Shown piece after piece: positions 37,111 to 46,598 of a DNA stretch of 64,000 nucleotides. Location: the NCBI RefSeq assembly GCF_000018585.1, contig NC_009976.1, positions 279,982 to 343,981 of the forward strand, read 5' to 3'. The position numbers and the translations under genes are program-made. This stretch comes from Prochlorococcus marinus str. MIT 9211. GTDB taxonomy: Bacteria; Cyanobacteriota; Cyanobacteriia; PCC-6307; Cyanobiaceae. The notes under the pieces were generated by a model. That model was not told the origin of the DNA and ran no database searches. It saw only the letters and a list, made by a program, of their open reading frames with translations. Every line of letters begins with the position of its first letter. The stretch's first letter is position 1.

Positions 37111-38436
37111 ATGAATATTGCTTCACTGGACAATTTACCTCCTCTAACCAAGCAGGAAGCCTTAAATATTTTGGCAACCCCTCTAAATGACCTGAAATTG
37201 GGAAGCGATTATTATAAAGCTGTTTTTCATTTGGCTAAATATCCTTGTAAAGAAACAGAAGAAGCCCTTTTGGCCTTGCTATATAAAGAATCTTTTGAGC
37301 AACCAATTCAAATAGCTCAGAGAAAAGCTATTGAGATACTTGCTCATTTAGATTGTCGTCGAGCAATTCCTGTGATTGGCAATTTACTTACAAGTGATGA
37401 TCCATATATTGTTGAAAATTCTGCATGGGCATTAAATAAACTTGGCTGTAATGAAAAGGTTCTGCATAGTTATATTGGTACCTTATTAACCCAACCTAAT
37501 CAAAACCGAAGGATCTTAGTTCAATCTCTATCAGGGATGTTGGCTAGGTCTGAGTTGTCAAAAATAAGAGATTTATTCAACTCAGATCCACTTTCTCCTG
37601 GTGTAAAAGGTGCTTGTATTGCTGCTATTTTTAGATTAACAGGTGAAAGTTCTGAAGTAAGCCAATTAGGTAAATATCTTGAACTGCCTAACCAGAATGA
37701 TCGCCAATCAGCTGTGCAAGATATTATCGATGCTAATGCTAGTAGCCTTTTGGGAAAAGTAGTAAGCACGCCAATCTCGCCTTTCTTTAAATTAAGAGCA
37801 ATAGATCATCTATGGTCTAAGAAACTTGATAATAATGATAATAAAGAACTTTTTAATATAATAGAAACAACATTAATAGATGATCCTAATAAGCTTGCAC
37901 TTGTGAAGAGTTCTAATCATCAAGAAGATATAGATTCTTGTATAAAGAAATTGTTTAATACTGATTTTAATGTTGGTTACATAGCCTTAAAAATTCTTCT
38001 GGGGAAAAAACTATCTAATGTATTCCCTCACTTGATTAATTCATGGGATAAAATAACTAAAGATTATGGTGCTATTTACTTTTTAACTATTCTTTTTAGA
38101 AAAATAGAAGGTTTGGATCAGTCTCAAACTAATCTAGTAATAGAGTTCTTATTTTCTTGTCTTAGCAATGATTGGCCCTTATTTATGAAATTTAGATCTT
38201 CTGCAATTATATCTTTAATGAAGATAGATCCAAGTATTTGTAAAGGTCATATATCTCAATGGTTAGATGTAAACTTAAATCCATATTGGCCTTGTAGATA
38301 TTCAACATTAATGTGCATGGATGAGCTCTTGGGACCACTAGAATTATATCCATTTATTGGAGACTTGAAAAATAAATTCAATGATAATAATAGGTTTGTG
38401 AGTGCCAAAGCTAAAGATATTTTCTACAGGCTATAA
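37111..38436 (+). CDS. cpeY: HEAT-repeat bilin lyase CpeY
   Basis: A 441-residue E/F-type lyase subunit. The N-terminal 200 residues hold clear HEAT motifs (SDDPYIVENSAWALNKLG and similar), while the C-terminal half is more divergent but helical. The length matches CpeY, which with CpeZ ligates bilin to alpha Cys82 of phycoerythrin. It has its own upstream gap of 170 bases after the leftward HEAT gene, so it probably has its own promoter. It converges on cpeT with a gap of 30 bases. Confidence 0.85.
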   Translation: MNIASLDNLPPLTKQEALNILATPLNDLKLGSDYYKAVFHLAKYPCKETEEALLALLYKESFEQPIQIAQRKAIEILAHLDCRRAIPVIGNLLTSDDPYIVENSAWALNKLGCNEKVLHSYIGTLLTQPNQNRRILVQSLSGMLARSELSKIRDLFNSDPLSPGVKGACIAAIFRLTGESSEVSQLGKYLELPNQNDRQSAVQDIIDANASSLLGKVVSTPISPFFKLRAIDHLWSKKLDNNDNKELFNIIETTLIDDPNKLALVKSSNHQEDIDSCIKKLFNTDFNVGYIALKILLGKKLSNVFPHLINSWDKITKDYGAIYFLTILFRKIEGLDQSQTNLVIEFLFSCLSNDWPLFMKFRSSAIISLMKIDPSICKGHISQWLDVNLNPYWPCRYSTLMCMDELLGPLELYPFIGDLKNKFNDNNRFVSAKAKDIFYRL

Positions 38437-38466
38437 TTTCAATTCTATGCTTATTGAAAAAAATAT

Positions 38467-39045
38467 TTATTCTTCAACTCTTAGGAATTCATATGGACCA
38501 TTCTCAGAACCCCAGACTTTTTTATCTGTTTGAACATCATATCCTTCGTCTATACTTACCCATTTTTTTTTATTTATTTCTACTTTGCTTAATAGATAAG
38601 TCTCTTGGCCCTCTCTATTGATAAAACAAGTTTTTCCAGGTCTTAAGCTGCCCCTATAATGTCCTTTCTTAGGCTCAATAAAATGCATTTCACATCCAAA
38701 TCTAGGTATTAGATCATCTCTATTAATGTAATTAATAAGCTCAAGGTTAAATCCTGCACCAGCAACCCTCTTATGGTTTTTAAGATTATAAGTTTCAAGT
38801 ATAATCAATCCTTTTTTTATATTGATCTTTTGGACAGCTTGCCTATAAGGTGACCATGGTGAATGGTCATAACTCTGCTCAGAGTAAAAGCTTAAAGAGT
38901 CAAATAATTTAAATTCTAGTGGTCTGACAAAGATATTTATATGTGCAAAATCTTTTGGATATTTGTTTGCTTGTTGTTTATTAGTAAAGTGTCCTGAGAA
39001 TATCTTGGCAAAACTTTTTGCAGTAGTTTCCTCAGAATAGTCCAA
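38467..39045 (-). CDS. cpeT: Bilin lyase CpeT (CpcT/CpeT family)
   Basis: A 192-residue CpcT/CpeT-family protein. Family features seen are FAHINIFVRPLEFKLFDS, SFYSEQSYDHSPWSPYRQ and YRGSLRPGKTCFINREG, the latter a hallmark near the C-terminal third. CpeT attaches bilin to beta Cys165 of phycoerythrin; the matching Cys163 is present in CpeB here. The start appears to be TTG at 39045, five bases after the cpeS stop, with no in-frame ATG nearby. It ends the leftward unit pucC-like, ppeC, orf63, cpeS, cpeT. Confidence 0.9.
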   Translation of the reverse strand: MDYSEETTAKSFAKIFSGHFTNKQQANKYPKDFAHINIFVRPLEFKLFDSLSFYSEQSYDHSPWSPYRQAVQKINIKKGLIILETYNLKNHKRVAGAGFNLELINYINRDDLIPRFGCEMHFIEPKKGHYRGSLRPGKTCFINREGQETYLLSKVEINKKKWVSIDEGYDVQTDKKVWGSENGPYEFLRVEE

Positions 39046-39050
39046 ATTAA

Positions 39051-39587
39051 TTATGGATTACCTCTTAACTTTACTTCGGAAGAAAATGAAGTTTGTAGTA
39101 TTGCTGATGAATCTTTTGAGCGTACAACAGATGAGCGACATCTTACACTATTAGATATAAACCAAATCCGTTCTTCTGCTGTTGATTGATTATACTGAGT
39201 AGAAAGAATCATCGTTCCGTCTTCTAGAAATTTAAAATATGAAATGGCTCTGACTTTTTCGGTATAACCAATACTGCGAATAATAATACCATTTTTACTT
39301 CTTCTTAATATTGGAATAAGAATGCTACTACCTTTCATATCTTTTTGTTCTGAATCTTCCTCCCAGTTGCTTTCTGCTTGCCATTCTATTTGAAAAGGTT
39401 GTACCATCTCTTCTTTCTTATAAATACTATCTTCTATAAGCTCTTGTATATTTGAATCATTAATATCTAGCGGTTTAATTATAATTTTGCTTATTATTTC
39501 TTCGAATTGTTTAAAGGCTAGAGAATGACTGCTTCTCATTGCCTTCCATTCACCCAAGCTTTGAGCAACAAATTGCTCAATGTTCAT
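39051..39587 (-). CDS. cpeS: Bilin lyase CpeS (CpcS/CpeS family)
   Basis: A protein of about 178 residues of the S-type lyase family. The start MNIEQFVAQSLGEWKAMRSS and the late AEERIWFISNSVRCRSSVV are diagnostic. CpeS usually ligates bilin to beta Cys82, which is kept here. I chose ATG 39587, eight codons into the longest frame, because it begins at the family N-terminus and overlaps the stop of the upstream 63-residue gene by 11 bases, which suggests translational coupling. cpeT follows five bases on. Confidence 0.92.
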   Translation of the reverse strand: MNIEQFVAQSLGEWKAMRSSHSLAFKQFEEIISKIIIKPLDINDSNIQELIEDSIYKKEEMVQPFQIEWQAESNWEEDSEQKDMKGSSILIPILRRSKNGIIIRSIGYTEKVRAISYFKFLEDGTMILSTQYNQSTAEERIWFISNSVRCRSSVVRSKDSSAILQTSFSSEVKLRGNP

Positions 39588-39768
39588 TTTGAGTTTGAAG
39601 GGGCTCTTCACTACTAGAGTCGATTCCTTTATCAGTTGTTCCTTTCTGTATCATCCTTACCATAGAGTCCACCATCATAGACATGGCCATTGGCACTTTT
39701 TTCCCAGAGGGTGTATCTGCAGACTGGTCACCAGGTTTTTCGTTGGAAGTAGGGCGGTTTATAGCCAT
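39577..39768 (-). CDS. 63-residue unknown protein within the phycoerythrin operon
   Basis: A small protein with a polar, probably disordered first half (RPTSNEKPGDQSADTPSGKK), a methionine-rich central helix (VPMAMSMMVDSMVRMIQKG) and an acidic tail. I do not recognise a family. It lies four bases after ppeC and overlaps cpeS by 11 bases, so it is embedded in a pigment operon and likely translated. Marine picocyanobacterial phycoerythrin regions carry several small conserved unknown genes, and this may be one. A role in linker assembly or lyase regulation is a guess. Confidence 0.72.
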   Translation of the reverse strand: MAINRPTSNEKPGDQSADTPSGKKVPMAMSMMVDSMVRMIQKGTTDKGIDSSSEEPLQTQNEH

Positions 39769-39772
39769 TCTT

Positions 39773-40582
39773 CTATTGGTTACTTATTCCATAAATTACG
39801 TTATCACTTCTAGCAAAGCCTTTTGCATATAGAGCTGTATTTATAAAACTTGATGTCTGAGCTCCTATAGGTGAATCCCAGAATCTTTGGTAAGGAACTA
39901 AATCTTCTCCAAAAAACTCTTCATACTCTAAAGAATCTACTAGGGAATCTACATGGGCTTCATACCCCTCTGAATGGATTAACTCTATGTTGCTTATAAG
40001 CTCATGGCTGTTGAATAATGGCCTTCCAAGTAAATGTTTGAAACTTAGCTGTATGCATTTTTTTTGGCTAACTCTATCGAAATAGTTGTTTCGATAAAAA
40101 GTAGATTTTGCTAGGCTTCTAATGAACTCTCTGATAGGAATATCTCCATTCCTTAGCCTTCTTTCAATATCTATTGGTCTTTGACTCTCCATAGGATATA
40201 AATTTCCAAATACTTGACGATAAGAAGATTGTATTGCTTCCTCAAGCGAGATGTCATCATAAGGTAAGTATTCTTTGAAGGTAAATACTTGGTGATAATT
40301 ATGGTTATACTTTTTGCCAATTGGCTTCTTTTGTAATAGATATTTCTCTCTTTTAAAAACTCTTGTAAAATGATTTTCTGGGTATTTTACGTCTTGCTCA
40401 AGCTTGGAATTGATATTTGAGGTGAACTTTTCTTGTTGTCCAGGCATGCAAGCACTCTTTGAGTGCATAAAATAAGTTGTTTGATTGCTACCAGAAACTC
40501 TAGTTTTGCCATACCCTACGGGTTTATTGTTGTTGATTTCTGAGAGTATATTCTCAAGTTCATTTTTGCTAATAAGAACCAT
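39773..40582 (-). CDS. ppeC: Phycoerythrin-associated linker polypeptide (PpeC)
   Basis: A 269-residue linker. Residues about 115-245 form a phycobilisome linker domain (SYRQVFGNLYPMESQRPIDI, ERRLRNGDIPIREFIRSLAK, LSFKHLLGRPLF, then EYEEFFGEDLVPYQRFWDSP). The first 110 residues are basic and lack a second linker domain, and there is no core-linker part. A single Cys45 in SKSACMPG might matter if this were a gamma-like bilin-binding linker, but that is not established. In Prochlorococcus this gene is called ppeC. It implies that the phycoerythrin forms at least a small assembly rather than free monomers. Confidence 0.9.
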   Translation of the reverse strand: MVLISKNELENILSEINNNKPVGYGKTRVSGSNQTTYFMHSKSACMPGQQEKFTSNINSKLEQDVKYPENHFTRVFKREKYLLQKKPIGKKYNHNYHQVFTFKEYLPYDDISLEEAIQSSYRQVFGNLYPMESQRPIDIERRLRNGDIPIREFIRSLAKSTFYRNNYFDRVSQKKCIQLSFKHLLGRPLFNSHELISNIELIHSEGYEAHVDSLVDSLEYEEFFGEDLVPYQRFWDSPIGAQTSSFINTALYAKGFARSDNVIYGISNQ

Positions 40583-40613
40583 TTAATTTTCCTATTGGTT
40601 GGTTTTTAATTGA

Positions 40614-42032
40614 CTAATTATCAAGTTCTGCCATAAGTATATCTTCCATCTTAGCTGATGTTTCTTGCTTGAACTTGTTAACACTAACATTATTAAGTAT
40701 TAAAACTGCAATTATAGTTATAATTATTTCAAGACTAAATACAAACGAGAATGCAAGCAAAGGATTATTAGGACCACTTATAACCCTCCCGATGTCTAAA
40801 AGCCCTCCTCCTAGTAGTTTCCCCATTGCTCTTGATAATGCTTGAGCTAGGCCCCAAACCCCTACAAAAGTACCTGCAACCTCTGGAAGAGTTAGATCTA
40901 GCATTAAAGAAAGAGCACTATTAGTAGCTATTCCTGCGGCTAATCCAAAGATTAATAACACTCCAAAAAGTAAGTTTTCATCTTTTGTATAGCCACTTAT
41001 AATGATTAATATTAAAGAGGTAGTAATCATCCAGCATCCAATTTTAGCAGCTTTAAACTTGCCAATCCGGGGTGTAATCCATAAACCTGCAATTAGAAGT
41101 CCTATTAAAGTTCCAATTCCCCAATATGCATTCAATAATGTTGTCTTTGAGATAGGCAGGTTAAATACCTCTGCGCCAAAACTTTCAAGAATTGGGTCTT
41201 GCAGGAAAAGCCCTAATGTATAAAGTATCAGGAAGCTGAAAAATATAAATATTTGATTGCTAGATCGTATTAAATTCCAGGCAGGTTTTAAACCTATTTC
41301 TTGCCTTTGCTTTCTTTCTTTTGACTTAAATTTATTACTCTTTGGCTCAATACCAAGACAAGAAAATATAGATATAGTAAAAATAATTAAACTCACTCTT
41401 AGCATAAATTTTTGGAGAGTTGGTTGAAGTAGTAAAGGATCAGTTATTCCATCTAGTCCCTTAGTCGTTATTGAAATTGCAATTGCTCCCACAACAATTC
41501 CTATTGTTAGCATGCACCATATTATTCCTACTACTTTAGGCCTTTCTTTCTCAGTAGTTAGATCAATAACTAACGCTAGATAAGGAGTAGTAGCCATAGA
41601 TATAGCTAGACCATATAAAGCAAATAATGTACATAGACCAATAGCACTTGATGCAATAGCAATGAAAGAACCTGAGGCTAATGCCTCTTCAGTAATAAAT
41701 ATTATTGGGATAGATAGTACAGCTAATATGCAAAATGCAGCTGACCCTAGATATATATATGGAGTTCTTTTTCTCTCTCTAATTGGCCAATTGTCTGATA
41801 GGTTCCCAAATAAAACTCTTGAAGGTGCTACCAATTGCTCAAAAGCAAGCCCTCCTCCTACAAGAATTGCTGGAAATGCAAGCTCTGAGATCATGATTCT
41901 GTTAAGCATCCCAGCAAAGATGACAGCCAGGCAGCCTAAGCACCCTTGGAATAAGCTAAGTCTCGCGAGACCTAAGGGAGTTAATTGATTCGAGTTTTTC
42001 AAAATAAGCTCTTTATTATTGAATGATCTCAT
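40614..42032 (-). CDS. PucC/LhaA-family membrane transporter
   Basis: A 472-residue membrane protein with about 12 helices of the major facilitator superfamily, PucC (BCH) group, known for light-harvesting complex assembly or chlorophyll handling in phototrophs. Supporting segments are RVLFGNLSDNWPIRERKRTPYI, the helical FCILAVLSIPIIF, LDLTLPEVAGTFVGVWGLAQ and GGGLLDIGR. The gene is upstream of ppeC by 31 bases on the same strand and so seems to lead the leftward phycoerythrin unit. Whether it serves the chlorophyll antenna or the phycoerythrin is unknown. Confidence 0.9.
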   Translation of the reverse strand: MRSFNNKELILKNSNQLTPLGLARLSLFQGCLGCLAVIFAGMLNRIMISELAFPAILVGGGLAFEQLVAPSRVLFGNLSDNWPIRERKRTPYIYLGSAAFCILAVLSIPIIFITEEALASGSFIAIASSAIGLCTLFALYGLAISMATTPYLALVIDLTTEKERPKVVGIIWCMLTIGIVVGAIAISITTKGLDGITDPLLLQPTLQKFMLRVSLIIFTISIFSCLGIEPKSNKFKSKERKQRQEIGLKPAWNLIRSSNQIFIFFSFLILYTLGLFLQDPILESFGAEVFNLPISKTTLLNAYWGIGTLIGLLIAGLWITPRIGKFKAAKIGCWMITTSLILIIISGYTKDENLLFGVLLIFGLAAGIATNSALSLMLDLTLPEVAGTFVGVWGLAQALSRAMGKLLGGGLLDIGRVISGPNNPLLAFSFVFSLEIIITIIAVLILNNVSVNKFKQETSAKMEDILMAELDN

Positions 42033-42111
42033 CTAAAGAGATTAATATTTCTATAATTAATTTTTTGGAATTTCCTTTTTACATAATGTCTTTATTCATT
42101 CGGGTGCTCCA

Positions 42112-43581
42112 ATGAGTGGATCTAAATCTCCAGCGACGATTAAAAATATTTGTTGTATAGGTGCAGGGTATGTTGGTGGACCCACAATGGCTGTTATTGC
42201 TGACAGGTGTCCTTCTATACAGGTGAAAGTTGTAGACATTAATCAGTCAAGAATTAACGCATGGAATAGTTCCGACTTAACTAAATTGCCAGTTTATGAA
42301 CCAGGCTTGGATTTGGTTATCAACCGTGCAAGACATAGAAATCTGCATTTTTCTATAGAGGTAGAAAAGGCAATCTCAGAAGCTGATATGGTTTTCATAT
42401 CGGTGAATACTCCAACAAAGACTAAGGGATTAGGCGCCGGTAAAGCGAGTGATCTCAAGTGGGTAGAAGCCTGTGCTCGCCAAGTCGCAAATTTTGCAAA
42501 AGGACATACCATTGTCGTAGAAAAAAGTACTTTGCCAGTTAGAACTGCCGAAGTAATTAAAACAATTTTGGAGGCTGCTCAGTCGTCCTTAGACCGAGAT
42601 TTGAATTCTCCTACTTTTGAAGTTTTATCCAACCCTGAATTCTTGGCTGAAGGAAGTGCGATTCATGATCTGGAAGAGCCTGATCGAGTCCTTATAGGAG
42701 GTGAAAACTCTCAAGCAATTAATTCTTTGGCATGGATTTATCAGCATTGGGTTCCTGAAGAAAAGATTTTAAGAACAAATGTCTGGAGTAGTGAATTGGC
42801 TAAGCTCACCGCTAATGCATTTTTGGCTCAGAGAATAAGTTCAATAAATTCAATTGGCGCTTTATGTGAGGCCACTGGAGCAGATGTAAGAGAGGTTGCG
42901 CGCGCGATTGGAACTGATAGCCGAATTGGCTCAAAGTTTCTTGATGCAGGTCCTGGTTTTGGAGGCAGTTGCTTTAAAAAAGATATTCTTAATCTTGTTT
43001 ATTTATCACGCTACTTTGGCTTACCTGAAGTGGCTGATTTTTGGGAGGGAGTGGTAGATCTAAATACTTGGCATCAACATAGAATCTCAAGATTAGTGGT
43101 CAAGAAGCTTTTTGGCACTTTGTCCGGGAAAAGGGTGGCAATGCTTGGCTTCGCCTTTAAGGCAAATACTAATGACACTAGGGAATCTTCGGCTATTAAC
43201 ATCGCAAAGGATTTGTTAGATGAAGGCGCTCAGCTATCAATTCATGATCCAAAGGTAGACCCAAAGCAAATAGCTGTTGACTTGGACTTACCAGAAAGCA
43301 AGTCTTTTGTTTCTAAGGAATTTGGCTCTAATGAAAAATTAGGAGAAGGTATTTGGTGCTTTGCGAAAGATATTGCCGATGCTTGTAGTTTTGCAGATGC
43401 AGTTTTGATTCTTACTGAGTGGCACCAATATTCTCAGATTGACTGGGTTGAGATTTCTAAAAAGATGAGAAATCCTGCATGGGTTTTTGATGCAAGGTCA
43501 ATTGTAGATTCAGAAAAAGTATTCGATGCAGGTCTGCAATTTTGGCGAGTAGGAGATGGATCGGAAAGGATAAGTAATTAG
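42112..43581 (+). CDS. UDP-glucose 6-dehydrogenase (nucleotide-sugar dehydrogenase)
   Basis: A 489-residue dehydrogenase that oxidises UDP-glucose to UDP-glucuronate. It has an N-terminal NAD site CIGAGYVGGPTMAVIA, the FISVNTPTK loop, the active-site GFGGSCFKKD with Cys287 as nucleophile, and FAFKANTNDTRESSAI in the C-terminal substrate domain. Its length and the YVGGPT variant are closer to the animal/plant type than to the E. coli Ugd type. The product would feed surface polysaccharide. It is divergent from the PucC-like gene. Confidence 0.94.
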   Translation: MSGSKSPATIKNICCIGAGYVGGPTMAVIADRCPSIQVKVVDINQSRINAWNSSDLTKLPVYEPGLDLVINRARHRNLHFSIEVEKAISEADMVFISVNTPTKTKGLGAGKASDLKWVEACARQVANFAKGHTIVVEKSTLPVRTAEVIKTILEAAQSSLDRDLNSPTFEVLSNPEFLAEGSAIHDLEEPDRVLIGGENSQAINSLAWIYQHWVPEEKILRTNVWSSELAKLTANAFLAQRISSINSIGALCEATGADVREVARAIGTDSRIGSKFLDAGPGFGGSCFKKDILNLVYLSRYFGLPEVADFWEGVVDLNTWHQHRISRLVVKKLFGTLSGKRVAMLGFAFKANTNDTRESSAINIAKDLLDEGAQLSIHDPKVDPKQIAVDLDLPESKSFVSKEFGSNEKLGEGIWCFAKDIADACSFADAVLILTEWHQYSQIDWVEISKKMRNPAWVFDARSIVDSEKVFDAGLQFWRVGDGSERISN

Positions 43582-43584
43582 TAG

Positions 43585-43806
43585 TTATTGAAGGTCAAGA
43601 AGCCGAATACGGAATTTGGCTACTTTAATTGCTTCTTTTGATGAATTTATTATGAATGGATGATCCTTTATCATTTCAAGGGTTTTTCTTATCTTTTCTT
43701 CTTTATCAAGAAGATTTTGTTTTGATAACTCTTTGCTTTTCCATGCCTCGTCAAATGCCATAGAAAAGCTGTCAGCATTATTGTAAAGATTATTTTTATG
43801 TTCCAT
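43585..43806 (-). CDS. Small hypothetical protein
   Basis: A 73-residue charged, mostly helical protein with no membrane segment or recognisable motif; LLDKEEKIRKTLEMIKDHP is its clearest helix. It starts with ATG and ends three bases from the convergent dehydrogenase gene. Whether it is truly expressed is uncertain; support is codon quality and good packing only. The roughly 100 bases between it and tRNA-Phe show nothing else. Confidence 0.5.
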   Translation of the reverse strand: MEHKNNLYNNADSFSMAFDEAWKSKELSKQNLLDKEEKIRKTLEMIKDHPFIINSSKEAIKVAKFRIRLLDLQ

Positions 43807-43913
43807 TGTTAATCTTCTAATTGACTAAGAGCCTTTGTATTTATGGAATATAACTTTAATTCTGATTGAATTCAATAGAAAAATCTACACACATAGTTGT
43901 GCTCATTTTGAAA

Positions 43914-43986
43914 TGCCAGGACCCAGATTTGAACTGGGGACACGGCGATTTTCAGTCGCCTGCTCTACCAACTGAGCTATCCCGGC
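43914..43986 (-). tRNA. tRNA-Phe (GAA)
   Basis: A canonical 73-base tRNA: acceptor GCCGGGA/TCCTGGC with one G-T pair, D-arm GCTC/GAGC with AGTTGGTA, anticodon loop CTGAAAA and T-loop TTCAAAT. CCA is not encoded. Confidence 0.97.
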
Positions 43987-44068
43987 TTATCGCCAATGCG
44001 ATTTGTTGATTTTATATCAGCGCTAAATACGACCTTACTAGGCTGTTGCTCTTCTGGGCTAAAAAGCC

Positions 44069-45313
44069 TCATAAGGATTTATGAATTGATTGCATCGCTA
44101 ATAGAGCTACCCCTTCTGCAGGCTGCTTTTTGGAAGAAAGTATGGGGATTCCAATTATTCTTTCCCTTATACGACGCCATTGAGGATTGCGTGCTCCGCC
44201 ACCAATAGTAATTATTCTTTGAGGCGCTTTAATACCGAGTTTTTCAAACTTATTCCATCCTTGGGCTTCTATACGGGCAATGCTTTCGAGGAGTCCATGG
44301 AGATATAGAGAGTCACTCGTTGGCCTAGGCCCAAGAATTGGTTCTAGGTCAGGGTCGTTAACTGGGAATCGCTCTCCTTTTATCATAAGAGGCATTAGCT
44401 TTAAACCACTATCTATTTCTGGATTTATCTGTCTACTCAGCTCTATCAGATCTTCATCAGAAAAGAATCTTCTTAAAACAGCTGCACCTGTATTAGATGC
44501 ACCCCCTGAAAGCCATTGACCCCCAACCAAATGGTTAGTAATACCATGACTTCTAATAGGCCCATTTACAAATCTTTTAATTACTAATGTACTTCCTAAA
44601 ACTGTTACGCCATCAGTTGATGATGGATTTACAGCAAGAACAGCTGCATTTGAATCTGTTGTTCCTGCAAATACTTTAAGATTCCTAGGAAGATCTAATC
44701 TTTTAGAAATAGATGATGAAACTGTACCAAATAAATTCCCGCTAGAAATTATTTTTGGGAGACAATTACGCCACTCTAAATTTTGAACATCTTTAAGCCA
44801 TGTTTTACTTAGGAGATTCCAGCCAAGTTTAATGTTATTTCCTTCTTCCCCTAAATCCCAATTATTTAACAACCAACCAGTAATCCAGTCGGCCTGATGC
44901 CTTAGTAATATATCGCATCCATACTTATTAGTTAAATATAATGCTTTTCTAATGCTACTATATCTTTCTAGAGAGCTATTTTTTATAGTGCTTAGTTTTA
45001 ATATTCCCTTTGTTTCATCTATACAATTACTATGATAAGGAACTGCTTTGCTAATAGGATCCCCTTGAAAATCACATGCTATTATCGTTCCTGAAGTTCC
45101 ATCTACAGAGCAGGCAACTAGATTAGATTTGAATGATTTTGGTATTTCTCTAATTAGTTTTTCACAAGAATTAATCCAATCATGATAATCTTCTAGGTTA
45201 TTTTCATAATTTACTGATGAAGTATAAATTAGGTCTTTATTTCTATTGACTATTGCAATGCGAACACCACTAGTACCAAGGTCTATTCCTAGCGCTAAGG
45301 GAAGACTTCCCAT
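44069..45313 (-). CDS. FGGY-family carbohydrate kinase, probably D-ribulose kinase
   Basis: A 414-residue kinase, shorter than glycerol or xylulose kinases. It has the phosphate loop ALGIDLGTSGVRIAIVNR at the start, VDGTSGTIIA with a likely catalytic Asp, and GGGARNPQWRRIRERI near the C-terminus. The short form resembles the cyanobacterial/plant SePSK/XK-1 group, which phosphorylates D-ribulose; that substrate is inference. It is directly downstream of metK by 11 bases and so likely in the same transcript. Confidence 0.88.
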   Translation of the reverse strand: MGSLPLALGIDLGTSGVRIAIVNRNKDLIYTSSVNYENNLEDYHDWINSCEKLIREIPKSFKSNLVACSVDGTSGTIIACDFQGDPISKAVPYHSNCIDETKGILKLSTIKNSSLERYSSIRKALYLTNKYGCDILLRHQADWITGWLLNNWDLGEEGNNIKLGWNLLSKTWLKDVQNLEWRNCLPKIISSGNLFGTVSSSISKRLDLPRNLKVFAGTTDSNAAVLAVNPSSTDGVTVLGSTLVIKRFVNGPIRSHGITNHLVGGQWLSGGASNTGAAVLRRFFSDEDLIELSRQINPEIDSGLKLMPLMIKGERFPVNDPDLEPILGPRPTSDSLYLHGLLESIARIEAQGWNKFEKLGIKAPQRIITIGGGARNPQWRRIRERIIGIPILSSKKQPAEGVALLAMQSIHKSL

Positions 45314-45324
45314 TGATACAGGTT

Positions 45325-46557
45325 TTAATTGTGTAATGCAATTAGTTCTTTTGCTTTCTCATCTACTTTCTCCCAAGGTAAGTTAAGATCCGGACGCCCA
45401 AAATGCCCATAAGCTGCAGTATCTCTATAGAACCGACCAGATCTCTTGCTGGGTAGGTTCTTTAGATTGAATTGCTCAATAATTGCTCCTGGACGTAGAT
45501 CAAAATGTTTTTTAACTACTTTAGTTAGCTCTTGATTTGACATCTTCCCACTGCCATATGCTTCTACCAGTATTGAGACTGGATTGGCCACTCCTATTGC
45601 GTAACTAAGTTGAACTTCTACTCGCTTTGCAAGCTTTGCAGCAACAATTGACTTGGCAACAAACCTTGCTGCATAAGCGGCCGATCGATCTACTTTTGTA
45701 GGGTCCTTCCCTGAGAATGCACCTCCACCATGCCTTGCATAACCTCCGTAGGTATCGACAATAATTTTCCTGCCAGTCAGGCCAGCATCTCCTTGGGGAC
45801 CTCCAACTACAAACTTTCCTGTGGGATTAACTAGAAATCGAGTTTTTTCTTGATTAGGCTGTAATTTCAGGTCGCTAGTAGCAGGTTTGACAACGTATTC
45901 CCAAAGGTCTTTAGTTATACGTTCTCTGATGTCTGCCTCACTTGAAAGATCATCAATCTCCGATGTGTGTTGAGTAGAAATAACAATAGTGTCTATTGCT
46001 ATTGGTTCATTGTTCTCATAAATAACGCTGACTTGGGTTTTCCCGTCAGGCAGTAAATACTTAAGGGTCCCTTGGTGCCGAATTTTCGCAAGTTGCCTAG
46101 CAAGTCTATGAGCAAGGCTTATAGGTAAAGGCATTAGCTCAGGTGTCTCGTTGCAGGCATAGCCAAACATTATCCCTTGGTCACCAGCTCCAATTTTGTC
46201 AAAGGGGTCATCAGTATGATCTTCAGCTGTATCAACACCTTTTGCAATGTCAGGTGATTGTTTATCAAGTGCTACTAATACAGCACAACTGTTTGCATCA
46301 AAGCCTCCTGCTTGAGCATCTTTATAGCCAATCTCTTTTATTACGCTCCTTACAAGATTAATGAAGTCAACTTCTGCTGTAGAAGTTACTTCCCCTGTAA
46401 TAAGGCATAAACCAGTATTAACAACAGCTTCACACGCAACTCTGCTATGTGGATCTTGAGTTAGTAATGCATCTAGAACTGCATCACTTATTTGATCGCA
46501 AATTTTGTCAGGATGCCCTTCAGTAACTGACTCAGATGTAAATACAAATTGGCTCAT
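45325..46557 (-). CDS. metK: S-adenosylmethionine synthetase
   Basis: Makes SAM from methionine and ATP. The 410-residue protein has [19 protein letters not shown] at the start, [13 protein letters not shown] with the signature hexapeptide, and [20 protein letters not shown]. All domains are intact. The 41 bases upstream, after the HAD gene on the same strand, are too short for a SAM riboswitch. Confidence 0.97.
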   Translation of the reverse strand: MSQFVFTSESVTEGHPDKICDQISDAVLDALLTQDPHSRVACEAVVNTGLCLITGEVTSTAEVDFINLVRSVIKEIGYKDAQAGGFDANSCAVLVALDKQSPDIAKGVDTAEDHTDDPFDKIGAGDQGIMFGYACNETPELMPLPISLAHRLARQLAKIRHQGTLKYLLPDGKTQVSVIYENNEPIAIDTIVISTQHTSEIDDLSSEADIRERITKDLWEYVVKPATSDLKLQPNQEKTRFLVNPTGKFVVGGPQGDAGLTGRKIIVDTYGGYARHGGGAFSGKDPTKVDRSAAYAARFVAKSIVAAKLAKRVEVQLSYAIGVANPVSILVEAYGSGKMSNQELTKVVKKHFDLRPGAIIEQFNLKNLPSKRSGRFYRDTAAYGHFGRPDLNLPWEKVDEKAKELIALHN

Positions 46558-46598
46558 TGACTATCAAGCGTGATTGCCCAGGTTGAAAGTTTAAGATT

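Noticed and set aside
43914..43986. tRNA-Phe as an integration site for a mobile island
   Set aside because: No integrase and no repeated tRNA 3' end were seen nearby; flanking genes are core genes.
46558..46598. SAM riboswitch near metK
   Set aside because: These 41 bases lie between metK and the HAD gene and are far too short; no SAM-aptamer motif is visible.
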